In this document: piece after piece, positions 57,770 through 64,000 of the stretch
How the letters are laid out: each line of letters opens with the position of its first letter
Numbering within the stretch: position 1 is the first letter of the stretch
Origin: Microbacterium sp. LWO14-1.2
GTDB taxonomy: Bacteria; Actinomycetota; Actinomycetes; Actinomycetales; Microbacteriaceae
Assembly: GCF_038397715.1 (NCBI RefSeq)
Contig: NZ_CP151633.1
Span: 558,001 to 622,000, forward strand
Reading direction: 5' to 3'
DNA: 64,000 nt
Notes under the pieces: generated by a model
The model's database searches: none
Seen by the model: only the letters and a program-made list of their open reading frames with translations
What the model was told of the DNA's origin: nothing
Program-made: the position numbers and the translations under genes

Positions 57770-59191
57770 ATGAGCACCGCAGAGCGCGACACGATCGCAG
57801 AGCCCGCCGTCGAGACCCCGGTCGAGAACAGCACCACCAACCGCAAGCAGCCCTTCCCCCGCGGCTTCCTCGACACCATCTCGACCGGATGGGCGGACCG
57901 CCCCGAGTCCCTCCCGACAGCGCGCCCGCAGGCCGCCTTCGCCGCCACCCGCCGCGCCGCCGTCTCGGCCGCCTTCCCCGGCAAGCGCCTCGTGATCCCG
58001 GCCGGGTCGCTCAAGCAGCGCAGCAACGACACCGACTACCCGTTCCGCGCGCACTCCGCCTTCGCGCACCTGACCGGGTGGGCCGCCGATTCGGAGCCGG
58101 ATTCGATGCTGGTCTTCGAGCCGACCGACGACGGCCACGACGTCACCCTCTACTTCCGGGAGCGCGCGGACCGCACGACCACCGAGTTCTACGCCGATGC
58201 GACGGTCGGCGAGTTCTGGATCGGACCGCGCCCCTCTCTCGCCGGGGTCGCCGCCGACCTCGACATCGCCACCGCGCACCTCGACGAGTACACCGAGGTC
58301 GATGGCTCGCTCGTGCTCGACGAGTCCGAGGACCTCACCCGCGTCGTCTCCGAGCTGCGTCTCGTGAAGGACGACTACGAGATCGCCGAGATGCGCCGCG
58401 CCGTCGACATCACCGCGCAGGGTTTCGACGACATCATCCGCGCCCTCCCCGACGCGGTCTCGCACGCCCGCGGCGAGCGCGTCGTCGAAGGTGTCTTCCA
58501 CCGCCGCGCCCGTGAGGACGGCAACGGCGAGGGCTATGACACGATCGCCGCGTCCGGCCCGCACGCCTGCTACCTGCACTGGACGCGCAACGACGGCACG
58601 GTCGTGCCGGGAGACCTCATCCTCGTGGACGCCGGCGTCGAGGCCGACAGCCTGTACACGGCCGACATCACACGAACCCTCCCGGTCTCCGGCACCTTCT
58701 CCAAGGTGCAGCGCCGCGTGTACGAGACCGTGCGCGAGGCCGCCGACGCCGCCTTCGCCGCCGCCCGCATCGGGGTGCGGTTCCGCGAGGTGCACGAGGC
58801 CGCGATGAAGGTCATCGCCGCCCGCGTCGCCGAGTGGGGCCTGCTGCCGGTGACGGCTCAGGAGGCGCTCGATGCGGATGCCGGCGGTCAGCACCGTCGC
58901 TACATGGTGCACGGCACCTCGCACCACCTCGGCATCGACGTGCACGACTGCGCGCAGGCGCGTCGCGAGATGTACTACGACGGCATCCTCGCTCCCGGAA
59001 TGGTCTTCACGATCGAGCCGGGGCTCTACTTCCAGATCGACGACCTCACCGTGCCGGCCGAGTACCGCGGCATCGGCGTGCGGATCGAGGACGACATCCT
59101 CATGACCGAGGACGGACCCGTCAACCTGTCGGCGGGCATCCCCCGCACCGCCGACGAGGTCGAGGCCTGGATCGCGCGCGTGCAGGCCTGA
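57770..59191 (+). CDS. pepP: Xaa-Pro aminopeptidase (aminopeptidase P)
   Basis: A 473-residue M24B metallopeptidase. The N-terminal creatinase-like domain has RSNDTDYPFRAHSAFAHLTG (about 83-102). The pita-bread domain carries the five metal ligands in order: D in VDAGVEA, D in YTADITR, H in GTSHHLGIDVHD, E in TIEPGLY, and E in RIEDDIL. It removes N-terminal residues preceding proline, with two Mn ions. The 30-residue N-terminal leader is polar, with no signal peptide, so it is cytoplasmic. Confidence 0.93.
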   Translation: MSTAERDTIAEPAVETPVENSTTNRKQPFPRGFLDTISTGWADRPESLPTARPQAAFAATRRAAVSAAFPGKRLVIPAGSLKQRSNDTDYPFRAHSAFAHLTGWAADSEPDSMLVFEPTDDGHDVTLYFRERADRTTTEFYADATVGEFWIGPRPSLAGVAADLDIATAHLDEYTEVDGSLVLDESEDLTRVVSELRLVKDDYEIAEMRRAVDITAQGFDDIIRALPDAVSHARGERVVEGVFHRRAREDGNGEGYDTIAASGPHACYLHWTRNDGTVVPGDLILVDAGVEADSLYTADITRTLPVSGTFSKVQRRVYETVREAADAAFAAARIGVRFREVHEAAMKVIAARVAEWGLLPVTAQEALDADAGGQHRRYMVHGTSHHLGIDVHDCAQARREMYYDGILAPGMVFTIEPGLYFQIDDLTVPAEYRGIGVRIEDDILMTEDGPVNLSAGIPRTADEVEAWIARVQA

Positions 59192-59201
59192 GTCTCGCGT
59201 C

Positions 59202-59281
59202 CCCGAGATCAGGACACCGCACCGAGATCAGGACGATCCCTCCGGAGACTCCTGATCACGGGGTGCGGTCCTGATCTCGGG
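59202..59281. terminator. Nested inverted repeats with four GATCAGGA/TCCTGATC copies between convergent genes
   Basis: The outer arms (59202-59223 and 59262-59281) pair over about 21 bp with one bulged A. Inside, CCGAGATCAGGAC occurs directly at 59203 and 59222, and its complement partly at 59250 and fully at 59268. Alternative folds are therefore possible. The right arm forms the last codons of the hydrolase gene. It probably terminates both pepP and the hydrolase. Confidence 0.6.
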
Positions 59282-59918
59282 CGGCCTCGACAACGATCGG
59301 CGCGAGAGACGCCCCGATCTCGTCGGCCGGCCTCTTGCGCCCTCTGACCTCGAAGGTGTGGCCGCCGCCGTCGATCCAGACGACGCGGGCGTCCTGGCAG
59401 GTCGCCACGACCTCGTCGAACTGTGCGAGGGGATGGATGAACGGATCGTTCGTGCCCTCCACGAAGAGCTGCGGCACCGCGATCTCCGGCAGGTGCTCCG
59501 CTCGAGGCTTCTCCGGTTTCCCCGGTGCGTGCAGCGGATAGCCCAGGTAGACGAGCCGGCCGACCGCCAGCCCCTGGGCCACGGCCATCGAGGCCATACG
59601 TCCGCCGTACGACTTCCCCGCCGCCCAGACCTCCGCGTCCGGACGCTGCTCACGGACCTCGGCGAGGACGGCCTCCCACGTGGCGATCGCGTGCGCGGCA
59701 GGACCCGGCATCCGTCGCCCCTGCTCGACGTAGGGGAAGTTGAATCGCAGCGTCGTGAACCCGAGGTCGTTGAGCGCATCGGCGAAGCCGGTGAGGAACG
59801 GGTGGTCCTTGCCCGTGCCGGCCCCGTGCGCGATCGCGACGACCGTGTCGCCGTCGCCCGCCCAGTCGGCCGAGACGATGGTCTCCCCCGTCGGCAGGAC
59901 GACGCGGACGTCGACCAT
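59256..59918 (-). CDS. Alpha/beta hydrolase (KANL3/Tex30-like)
   Basis: A 220-residue hydrolase. The predicted catalytic triad is Ser in AAGKSYGGRM (about 98-107), Asp in EGTNDPF, and His in GGGHTFEV. IAHGAGTGKDHPFLTGFADAL near the N-terminus forms the oxyanion region, matching the KANL3/Tex30 branch of dienelactone-hydrolase-like enzymes. Its substrate is unknown. The last codons (ARDQDRTP) lie in the inverted repeat. A YflT-like protein gene lies 31 bp upstream on the same strand. Confidence 0.85.
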   Translation of the reverse strand: MVDVRVVLPTGETIVSADWAGDGDTVVAIAHGAGTGKDHPFLTGFADALNDLGFTTLRFNFPYVEQGRRMPGPAAHAIATWEAVLAEVREQRPDAEVWAAGKSYGGRMASMAVAQGLAVGRLVYLGYPLHAPGKPEKPRAEHLPEIAVPQLFVEGTNDPFIHPLAQFDEVVATCQDARVVWIDGGGHTFEVRGRKRPADEIGASLAPIVVEAARDQDRTP

Positions 59919-59949
59919 CAGACGCGCGGGCGCGGGAAGTGCGCGCCCA

Positions 59950-60687
59950 TCACGCGCCTTCCGGCTTCGGGCTACCCGGCACGTCGCTGCCCGGCACGTC
60001 GCTGCCGGGCGCGTCGCTGCCGGGGGCGTCGACGGGCGGCGCGACGGGATCGGCGGGACGAGGCGGGATCACCGGATCGGCGGCGGGGGCGTCGCCCTCA
60101 CCCGGCTTCGCGGACGGCGCCTCGGGGGCGGTCGGCGGTGGGGTGGGCTGGCCACCGGTCGGGATGCGCTCGCCGTACTTCGGCGGCTCATCGAGGTTGA
60201 CGGGCGGGCGCACGGTCGCGGGGCGCACGGCGCCGAGCACCTGCCGGGCCTTGGCGAGCGAGGTCGCCTGGACACGGACCTCGTAGTGGTCCGCCGCGAA
60301 CTGCGTGACGCTGGCGAAATCGCGGCGTCGCCGCACGATCGCGTAGGTCACGAGGCTCAGCAGCATGCCGAGCGCGACGCCGATGAAGACGAAGCCGACG
60401 AAGAGCTGGATCGGCACCTCGGGGTTGCCGAGCACGAGGATGGCCGACAGGAAGAGTCCGATGAGCACGCCGTTGATGGCACCGGAGCGCGCGGCAGCGG
60501 CGTAGCCGAGACGTCCGGTGACGCGCTCGACCGTGCGGACGTTCTGCCCGACGATCGCGATGTCCCGCGCCGGCACCTCCTGGGCGATCAGCTTGGAGAC
60601 GGTCTTCTGCGCGCCCTCGTAATCGCGGGTCGAGGCGACGATCTCTCCCTCGTCGCGACTGTCGGCCGGACGGTTCAGCATGCTCAT
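59950..60687 (-). CDS. General-stress (YflT-like) membrane protein with repeat tail
   Basis: A 245-residue protein. The N-terminal YflT-like domain (EIVASTRDYEGAQKTVSKLI, then two helices: INGVLIGLFLSAILVL and IQLFVGFVFIGVALGMLLSLVTYAI) is followed by a soluble segment and a Pro/Ala-rich tail ending in repeated GSDAP/GSDVP units. YflT is heat/stress-induced in Bacillus. Here it is divergent from an MgtE-like gene, an arrangement common in actinobacteria. The first ATG has GAGAAT 6 nt upstream; a second ATG is two codons later. Confidence 0.8.
   Translation of the reverse strand: MSMLNRPADSRDEGEIVASTRDYEGAQKTVSKLIAQEVPARDIAIVGQNVRTVERVTGRLGYAAAARSGAINGVLIGLFLSAILVLGNPEVPIQLFVGFVFIGVALGMLLSLVTYAIVRRRRDFASVTQFAADHYEVRVQATSLAKARQVLGAVRPATVRPPVNLDEPPKYGERIPTGGQPTPPPTAPEAPSAKPGEGDAPAADPVIPPRPADPVAPPVDAPGSDAPGSDVPGSDVPGSPKPEGA
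59971..60030 (-). repeat. 15-bp tandem repeat, four units, in-frame
   Basis: Four copies of a 15-bp unit (plus strand GCTRCCSGGSRCGTC-like) encode G-S-D-A/V-P repeats at the end of the YflT-like protein. Being in frame, copy-number change would only alter tail length. Confidence 0.8.
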
Positions 60688-60693
60688 CCGGCC

Positions 60694-60699
60694 ATTCTC
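60694..60699 (-). promoter_or_regulatory. Weak leaderless-type -10 hexamer GAGAAT
   Basis: GAGAAT ends 6 nt before the ATG at 60687. Confidence 0.35.
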
Positions 60700-60777
60700 C
60701 CACGCCGTCCTTTCGGCGCGCTCCGAGCAGCCGTCTCCGCGGGTCGGCGCACCGCTCTCCCCCGGCGTCTCGCGGAC

Positions 60778-60783
60778 TACGCT
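60778..60783 (+). promoter_or_regulatory. Leaderless-type -10 hexamer TACGCT
   Basis: TACGCT ends 6 nt before the GTG at 60790 and heads the four-gene run to the window end. Confidence 0.5.
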
Positions 60784-60789
60784 GGATGG

Positions 60790-62070
60790 GTGAGCACACA
60801 ACGGGTATTCGCCGCGCGCCTGGCAGGCTGCGCCGTCTTCGACCCCGTGGGCGACCGGCTCGGCAAGGTCCGTGACGTCGTCATCGTGTACCGAAGTACC
60901 GCCGCACCGCGCGTGATCGGTCTCGTCGTCGAGATCCCCGGTCGCCGTCAGGTGTTCCTCTCGATCGGACGCGTCACGTCGATCCGCTCCGGCCAGGTCA
61001 TCACGACCGGCCTCATCAACGTGCGCCGGTTCTCGCCGCGCGCCGGTGAGGTGCGCATCCTGGCGGAGCTGCTCGGACGCCGCGTGACCCTCGTCGACGG
61101 CAGCGGCGACGCCGTCATCGAAGACGTCGCGATCGAGCCCAACCGTCTCGGCGAGTGGGCGATCAGCCAGCTGTTCCTGCGCCGCCCGAAGACGAGCGCG
61201 TCGCCGTTCGCGAAGGGCCCGACGACGTTCGCGGCGTGGAGCGAGGTCGCCGAGCAGCGCGCCCCCGGAGAGGCGCAGTCGGCCGAGCAGCTCGTCGCGT
61301 CCTACTCCGAGCTGCATGCCGCCGACCTCGCCAACACGCTCCTCGACCTGCCGCAGCAGCGCATGATCGAGGTCGCCGAGGAGCTCTCCGACGATCGGCT
61401 CGCCGACGCCCTCGAGGAGATGCCCGAGGACGAGCAGGTGCACATCCTCGACCGACTGGGCGACGAGCGCGCCGCCGACATCCTCGATCAGATGGAGCCG
61501 GACGACGCCGCCGACCTGCTCGCACAGCTGCCGCCGAACCGCCTCGAGCAGCTCCTCGAGCTCATGGAGCCGGAGGAGGCCGAGGACGTCAGGATGCTGC
61601 TGCGCTACGGCCCCGACACGGCGGGCGGTCTCATGACGCCGGAGCCCATCGTGCTCTCCGCCGACGCCACGGTCGCCGAGGCCCTCGCGCTCATCCGCCG
61701 CCACGAGCTGCATCCGGCGCTGGCCGCCGCGGTGTTCGTGACGCTGCCGCCGTTCGAGACGCCGACCGGGCGTCTGCTGGGCATGGTGCATTTCCAGCGG
61801 ATGCTGCGCTACCCGCCGCACGAGCGGCTGGGCGCCATCGTCGACGACAGTCTGGAGCCGGTGCCCGTCACGGCGTCCGCGGCCGAGGTGGCGAGGATGC
61901 TGGCGAGCTACGACCTCGTCTCGCTCCCCGTGATCGACGCCGCGCATCGGCTCGTCGGAGCGATCAGCGTCGACGACGTCCTCGACTATCTCCTCCCCGA
62001 CGACTGGCGCACGCACGACACCGATGACAGCGTGCAGCAGCCCGCACCCGCGAAGAAGGAGGTGGGATGA
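60790..62070 (+). CDS. MgtE-like cytoplasmic protein (PRC-barrel + MgtE N domain + CBS) without channel
   Basis: A 426-residue soluble protein. A PRC-barrel-like N-terminus (FDPVGDRLGKVRDVVIVY) is followed by a helical MgtE N-domain with repeated LxELPxxxxxxVLDxLxxERAADIL-type units (about 175-275), then a CBS pair from about 285 (LMTPEPIVLSADATVAEAL; LPVIDAAHRLVGAISVDDVLDYL). In MgtE these cytoplasmic domains sense Mg2+ and gate the channel; here the five-helix channel domain is absent. The DUF1003 gene starts inside its stop codon with a strong GGAGG, so the two are tightly coupled. Confidence 0.88.
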   Translation: MSTQRVFAARLAGCAVFDPVGDRLGKVRDVVIVYRSTAAPRVIGLVVEIPGRRQVFLSIGRVTSIRSGQVITTGLINVRRFSPRAGEVRILAELLGRRVTLVDGSGDAVIEDVAIEPNRLGEWAISQLFLRRPKTSASPFAKGPTTFAAWSEVAEQRAPGEAQSAEQLVASYSELHAADLANTLLDLPQQRMIEVAEELSDDRLADALEEMPEDEQVHILDRLGDERAADILDQMEPDDAADLLAQLPPNRLEQLLELMEPEEAEDVRMLLRYGPDTAGGLMTPEPIVLSADATVAEALALIRRHELHPALAAAVFVTLPPFETPTGRLLGMVHFQRMLRYPPHERLGAIVDDSLEPVPVTASAAEVARMLASYDLVSLPVIDAAHRLVGAISVDDVLDYLLPDDWRTHDTDDSVQQPAPAKKEVG

Positions 62071-62612
62071 TGGCCCGCTCCCGCAGCCGTTCGCCCCAGC
62101 TCGACGCCCCGCTGGGGCGCGGCGCCTCCCGCCCCCGGTCGACGTCCCGCGACCGCTTCGGCCGGTTCACGGAATGGGTGGCCCGAGCGATGGGCACGCC
62201 GGCGTTCCTCGTCATCCTGAGCCTCTTCTGCGTGCTGTGGATCGGCTGGAACACCCTGATGCCCGATGGCCTGCGCTTCGACGACGCCGCGCTCGGCTTC
62301 ACCGCCCTGACTCTCATGCTCTCTCTGCAGGCGTCCTACGCCGCACCGCTGATCCTGCTCGCGCAGAACCGTCAGGACGACCGCGACCGCGTGCAGATCG
62401 AGCAGGACAGGCAGCGCGCCGAGCGCAACCTCGCCGACACCGAGTACCTCGCCCGCGAGATCGTGGCGCTGCGCATGTCCCTCGAGGAGCGCAACAGTCA
62501 GGTCGTCACGCGGGACGTGCTGCGGCAGGAGCTGAAGGCCCTGCTGGCGGAGCTCGGCGACCACGAGGACTCCCCCGAGGAGCGGCGGGCGAACAGCCGC
62601 GCCACCTCATGA
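62067..62612 (+). CDS. DUF1003 membrane protein
   Basis: A 181-residue protein. A basic Ser/Arg-rich N-terminus precedes two helices (PAFLVILSLFCVLWIGWNTL and LTLMLSLQASYAAPLILLA), then the coiled-coil RQDDRDRVQIEQDRQRAERN and an acidic tail. This is the standard DUF1003 pattern (NRQDDRDR after the second helix). Function unknown. The genome order MgtE-like, DUF1003, Mrp is widespread in actinobacteria. ATG overlaps the previous stop with GGAGGTGGG just before. Confidence 0.87.
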   Translation: MMARSRSRSPQLDAPLGRGASRPRSTSRDRFGRFTEWVARAMGTPAFLVILSLFCVLWIGWNTLMPDGLRFDDAALGFTALTLMLSLQASYAAPLILLAQNRQDDRDRVQIEQDRQRAERNLADTEYLAREIVALRMSLEERNSQVVTRDVLRQELKALLAELGDHEDSPEERRANSRATS

Positions 62613-63733
62613 CCGCGGTCGACGCCGTCCGCGCGGCTGTCTCGGCCGTGACCGACCCTGAGCTGCGCCGCCCCATCGGCGACCTCGACATGGTGCGCGA
62701 CATCGCGGTCGAGGGTGCGCGCGCGCAGGTCGGCATCGTCTTGACGATCGTGGGCTGCCCCGCCGCGGCCCGCATCGAGGCGGATGTGCGCGCGGCGGCG
62801 GTCTCCGTTGCCGGAGTCGACGAGGTCGACGTGGAGGTCGGGGTGATGACCCCGGCCGAGCGCAAGGCCCTCACCGAGAAGCTGCGCGACGGCCGCCCAC
62901 CGCGCCAGATGCCCTTCGGGCCGGACTCGCTGACCCGCGTGATCCTCGTGTCGAGCGGCAAGGGCGGCGTCGGCAAGTCGTCGGTCACCGCGAACCTGGC
63001 GGTGGCGCTGGCCGATCAGGGCCTCGCCGTCGGGCTCGTGGACGCCGATGTGCACGGCTTCTCCATCCCCGGGCTCCTCGGCATCCCCGCCGGCACCCAG
63101 CCCACACGCATCGACGACCTCATGCTGCCGCCGGTCGCCTATGGGGTGAAGACCATCTCGATCGGCATGTTCCTCCGCGACGGCGAGGCCGTGGTCGCGT
63201 GGCGCGGTCCGATGCTCCACCGCACCGTGCAGCAGTTCCTCACCGACGTCTTCTTCGGCGACCTCGACGTGCTGCTGATCGACATGCCGCCGGGCACCGG
63301 TGACATCGCGATCTCCATCGGACAGCTGCTGCCGCACGCCGAGGTCCTCGTCGTCACCACACCGCAGACGGCAGCGGCCGATGTCGCGATCCGCAGCGGG
63401 CTGGTGGCGCGCCAGACCGGGCAGCGCGTGATCGGGGTCGTCGAGAACATGGGCCCGCTGACGCTGCCCGACGGCTCTGTCATGGACCTCTTCGGCTCGG
63501 GCGGCGGAGCGGCCGTCGCCGCCGCGCTCTCCGACGACGCCCCCGCGCCCCTGCTCGCCTCGATCCCGCTCAGCCCCGCGCTGCGAGCCGGCGGCGACGC
63601 GGGCGCTCCGATCGTGCTGACGGACGGAACGGATGCCGCGGCCGTCGCGATCCGCGACCTCGCCCGCACGCTCGCGCGTCAGGGCCGCGGTCTCTCCGGT
63701 CGCTCGCTCCCGATGACGGTCGGCCCGTCGTGA
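62609..63733 (+). CDS. mrp: Mrp/NBP35-family P-loop ATPase, no CxxC motif
   Basis: A 374-residue protein. An N-terminal MIP18/FeS-assembly-like domain (about 1-80) is followed by a deviant Walker A GKGGVGKSS (117-125), DADVHGFSIPGL, WRGPMLHRTVQQFL, and DMPPGTGD. Family members carry and transfer Fe-S clusters through a CxxC near the C-terminus. Here the equivalent position reads VENMGPLTLPDGSVMDLFG with no cysteine, so a different cluster-binding mode or role is likely. The start overlaps the DUF1003 stop (ATGA). Confidence 0.9.
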   Translation: MTAVDAVRAAVSAVTDPELRRPIGDLDMVRDIAVEGARAQVGIVLTIVGCPAAARIEADVRAAAVSVAGVDEVDVEVGVMTPAERKALTEKLRDGRPPRQMPFGPDSLTRVILVSSGKGGVGKSSVTANLAVALADQGLAVGLVDADVHGFSIPGLLGIPAGTQPTRIDDLMLPPVAYGVKTISIGMFLRDGEAVVAWRGPMLHRTVQQFLTDVFFGDLDVLLIDMPPGTGDIAISIGQLLPHAEVLVVTTPQTAAADVAIRSGLVARQTGQRVIGVVENMGPLTLPDGSVMDLFGSGGGAAVAAALSDDAPAPLLASIPLSPALRAGGDAGAPIVLTDGTDAAAVAIRDLARTLARQGRGLSGRSLPMTVGPS

Positions 63734-64000
63734 CCGTCACCGTCTCGGAGTCCCTCGTGCGCCGCATGGCCCGCGACGCCGCTGTCTACGGCCTCACGCG
63801 GCCCTGGGCGGTCGTCATGTGGGTCGCGCTGGCGGCGAGCCTCGTGCTCAGCATCCTGAATCTCACGGCCGGCGCCGGCGTCGGCGACTCCGGGTCCGCC
63901 GGCTGGCTGCCGCTCGCGAGCGTCGCGCTCATGGCCGTGGCGATCGGCACGACGGTGTCGGGGGCGCGGCGAGCGGTGCGCACCGCGATGCCGCCGGGCA
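63730..64000 (+). CDS. Membrane protein, 3' end beyond window
   Basis: The GTG at 63730 overlaps the mrp stop (GTGA) and reads 90 codons to the window edge without a stop. Two hydrophobic helices are seen (AVVMWVALAASLVLSILNL and WLPLASVALMAVAIGTTVS). It is the fourth gene of the operon. The family is not recognised from this part. Confidence 0.65.
   Translation, partial: MTVTVSESLVRRMARDAAVYGLTRPWAVVMWVALAASLVLSILNLTAGAGVGDSGSAGWLPLASVALMAVAIGTTVSGARRAVRTAMPPG

Noticed and set aside
1..64000. CRISPR arrays, insertion sequences, prophage genes, attachment sites
   Set aside because: No regularly spaced identical repeats with unique spacers, no transposase or integrase motifs, and no phage genes; the single tRNA is intact and not flanked by a direct repeat of its end.

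Overview
The window comes from the chromosome of a high-GC Gram-positive actinobacterium, most likely Microbacterium or another Microbacteriaceae. The reasons are strong GC bias at third codon positions, many GTG starts, an AdnAB-type helicase-nuclease pair beside uvrD2 and nudC, a purK-purE-LCP order, UPF0182, DUF3107, and class-E-type sorting signals (LALTG). Nothing indicates plasmid, phage, insertion sequence or CRISPR. One RNA gene is present, an initiator tRNA-fMet.

Layout. (1) Positions 1-19153 form a cell-envelope glycopolymer region. It holds two tandem family-2 glycosyltransferases (the first cut by the window edge), an acyltransferase/aminotransferase/oxidoreductase/ABC-flippase operon that would make and export an N-acylated amino sugar, a DPM-like glycosyltransferase with DUF2304 and DUF6541 partners, a Wzm/Wzt-type ABC exporter, a secreted FG-GAP-repeat protein with a transglycosylase-like domain, a GT4 transferase, a DUF4012 protein, a sortase-anchored surface protein, and an LCP ligase gene coupled to purE. 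(2) 19226-26966 holds purK, a PH-domain membrane protein, birA, three CDP-glycerol-phosphotransferase (TagF/TagB-like) genes and another GT2. This again points to wall teichoic-acid-like polymer synthesis. (3) 27023-34410 holds an HtrA-like protease, an aminotransferase facing an omega-amidase-like hydrolase, tRNA-fMet, an NCS1 permease with a second nitrilase-superfamily enzyme, and a CPBP protease. (4) 34453-52042 is a conserved actinobacterial housekeeping and DNA-repair island: UPF0182, a YlbL-type PDZ/Lon protease, a DUF2342 metalloprotease-like protein, an orphan protein resembling TOMM (thiazole/oxazole peptide) leader-binding proteins, uvrD2, nudC, an APH-like protein, adnB, adnA, and DUF3107. 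(5) 52049-64000 is mixed housekeeping: a ferritin-like protein, a DEAD-box RNA helicase, DUF817, a PHP phosphoesterase, an EEP-family protein, Xaa-Pro aminopeptidase, an alpha/beta hydrolase, a YflT-like protein, an MgtE-like cytoplasmic protein, DUF1003, an Mrp ATPase and a truncated membrane protein.

Two patterns stand out. First, about twenty genes have a -10-like hexamer (NANNNT, often TAGGCT, TACGCT or TAGCCT) ending exactly 6-7 nt before the start codon. That is the arrangement expected for leaderless transcripts, and it helped settle many start codons here. Second, several gene junctions are unusually economical: palindromes built on facing stop codons, antisense 3' overlaps, and a 17-bp hairpin whose loop carries the leaderless promoter of the next gene. 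The least explained functional cluster is the pair of proteases next to the orphan leader-binding-like protein at 37416-41064.
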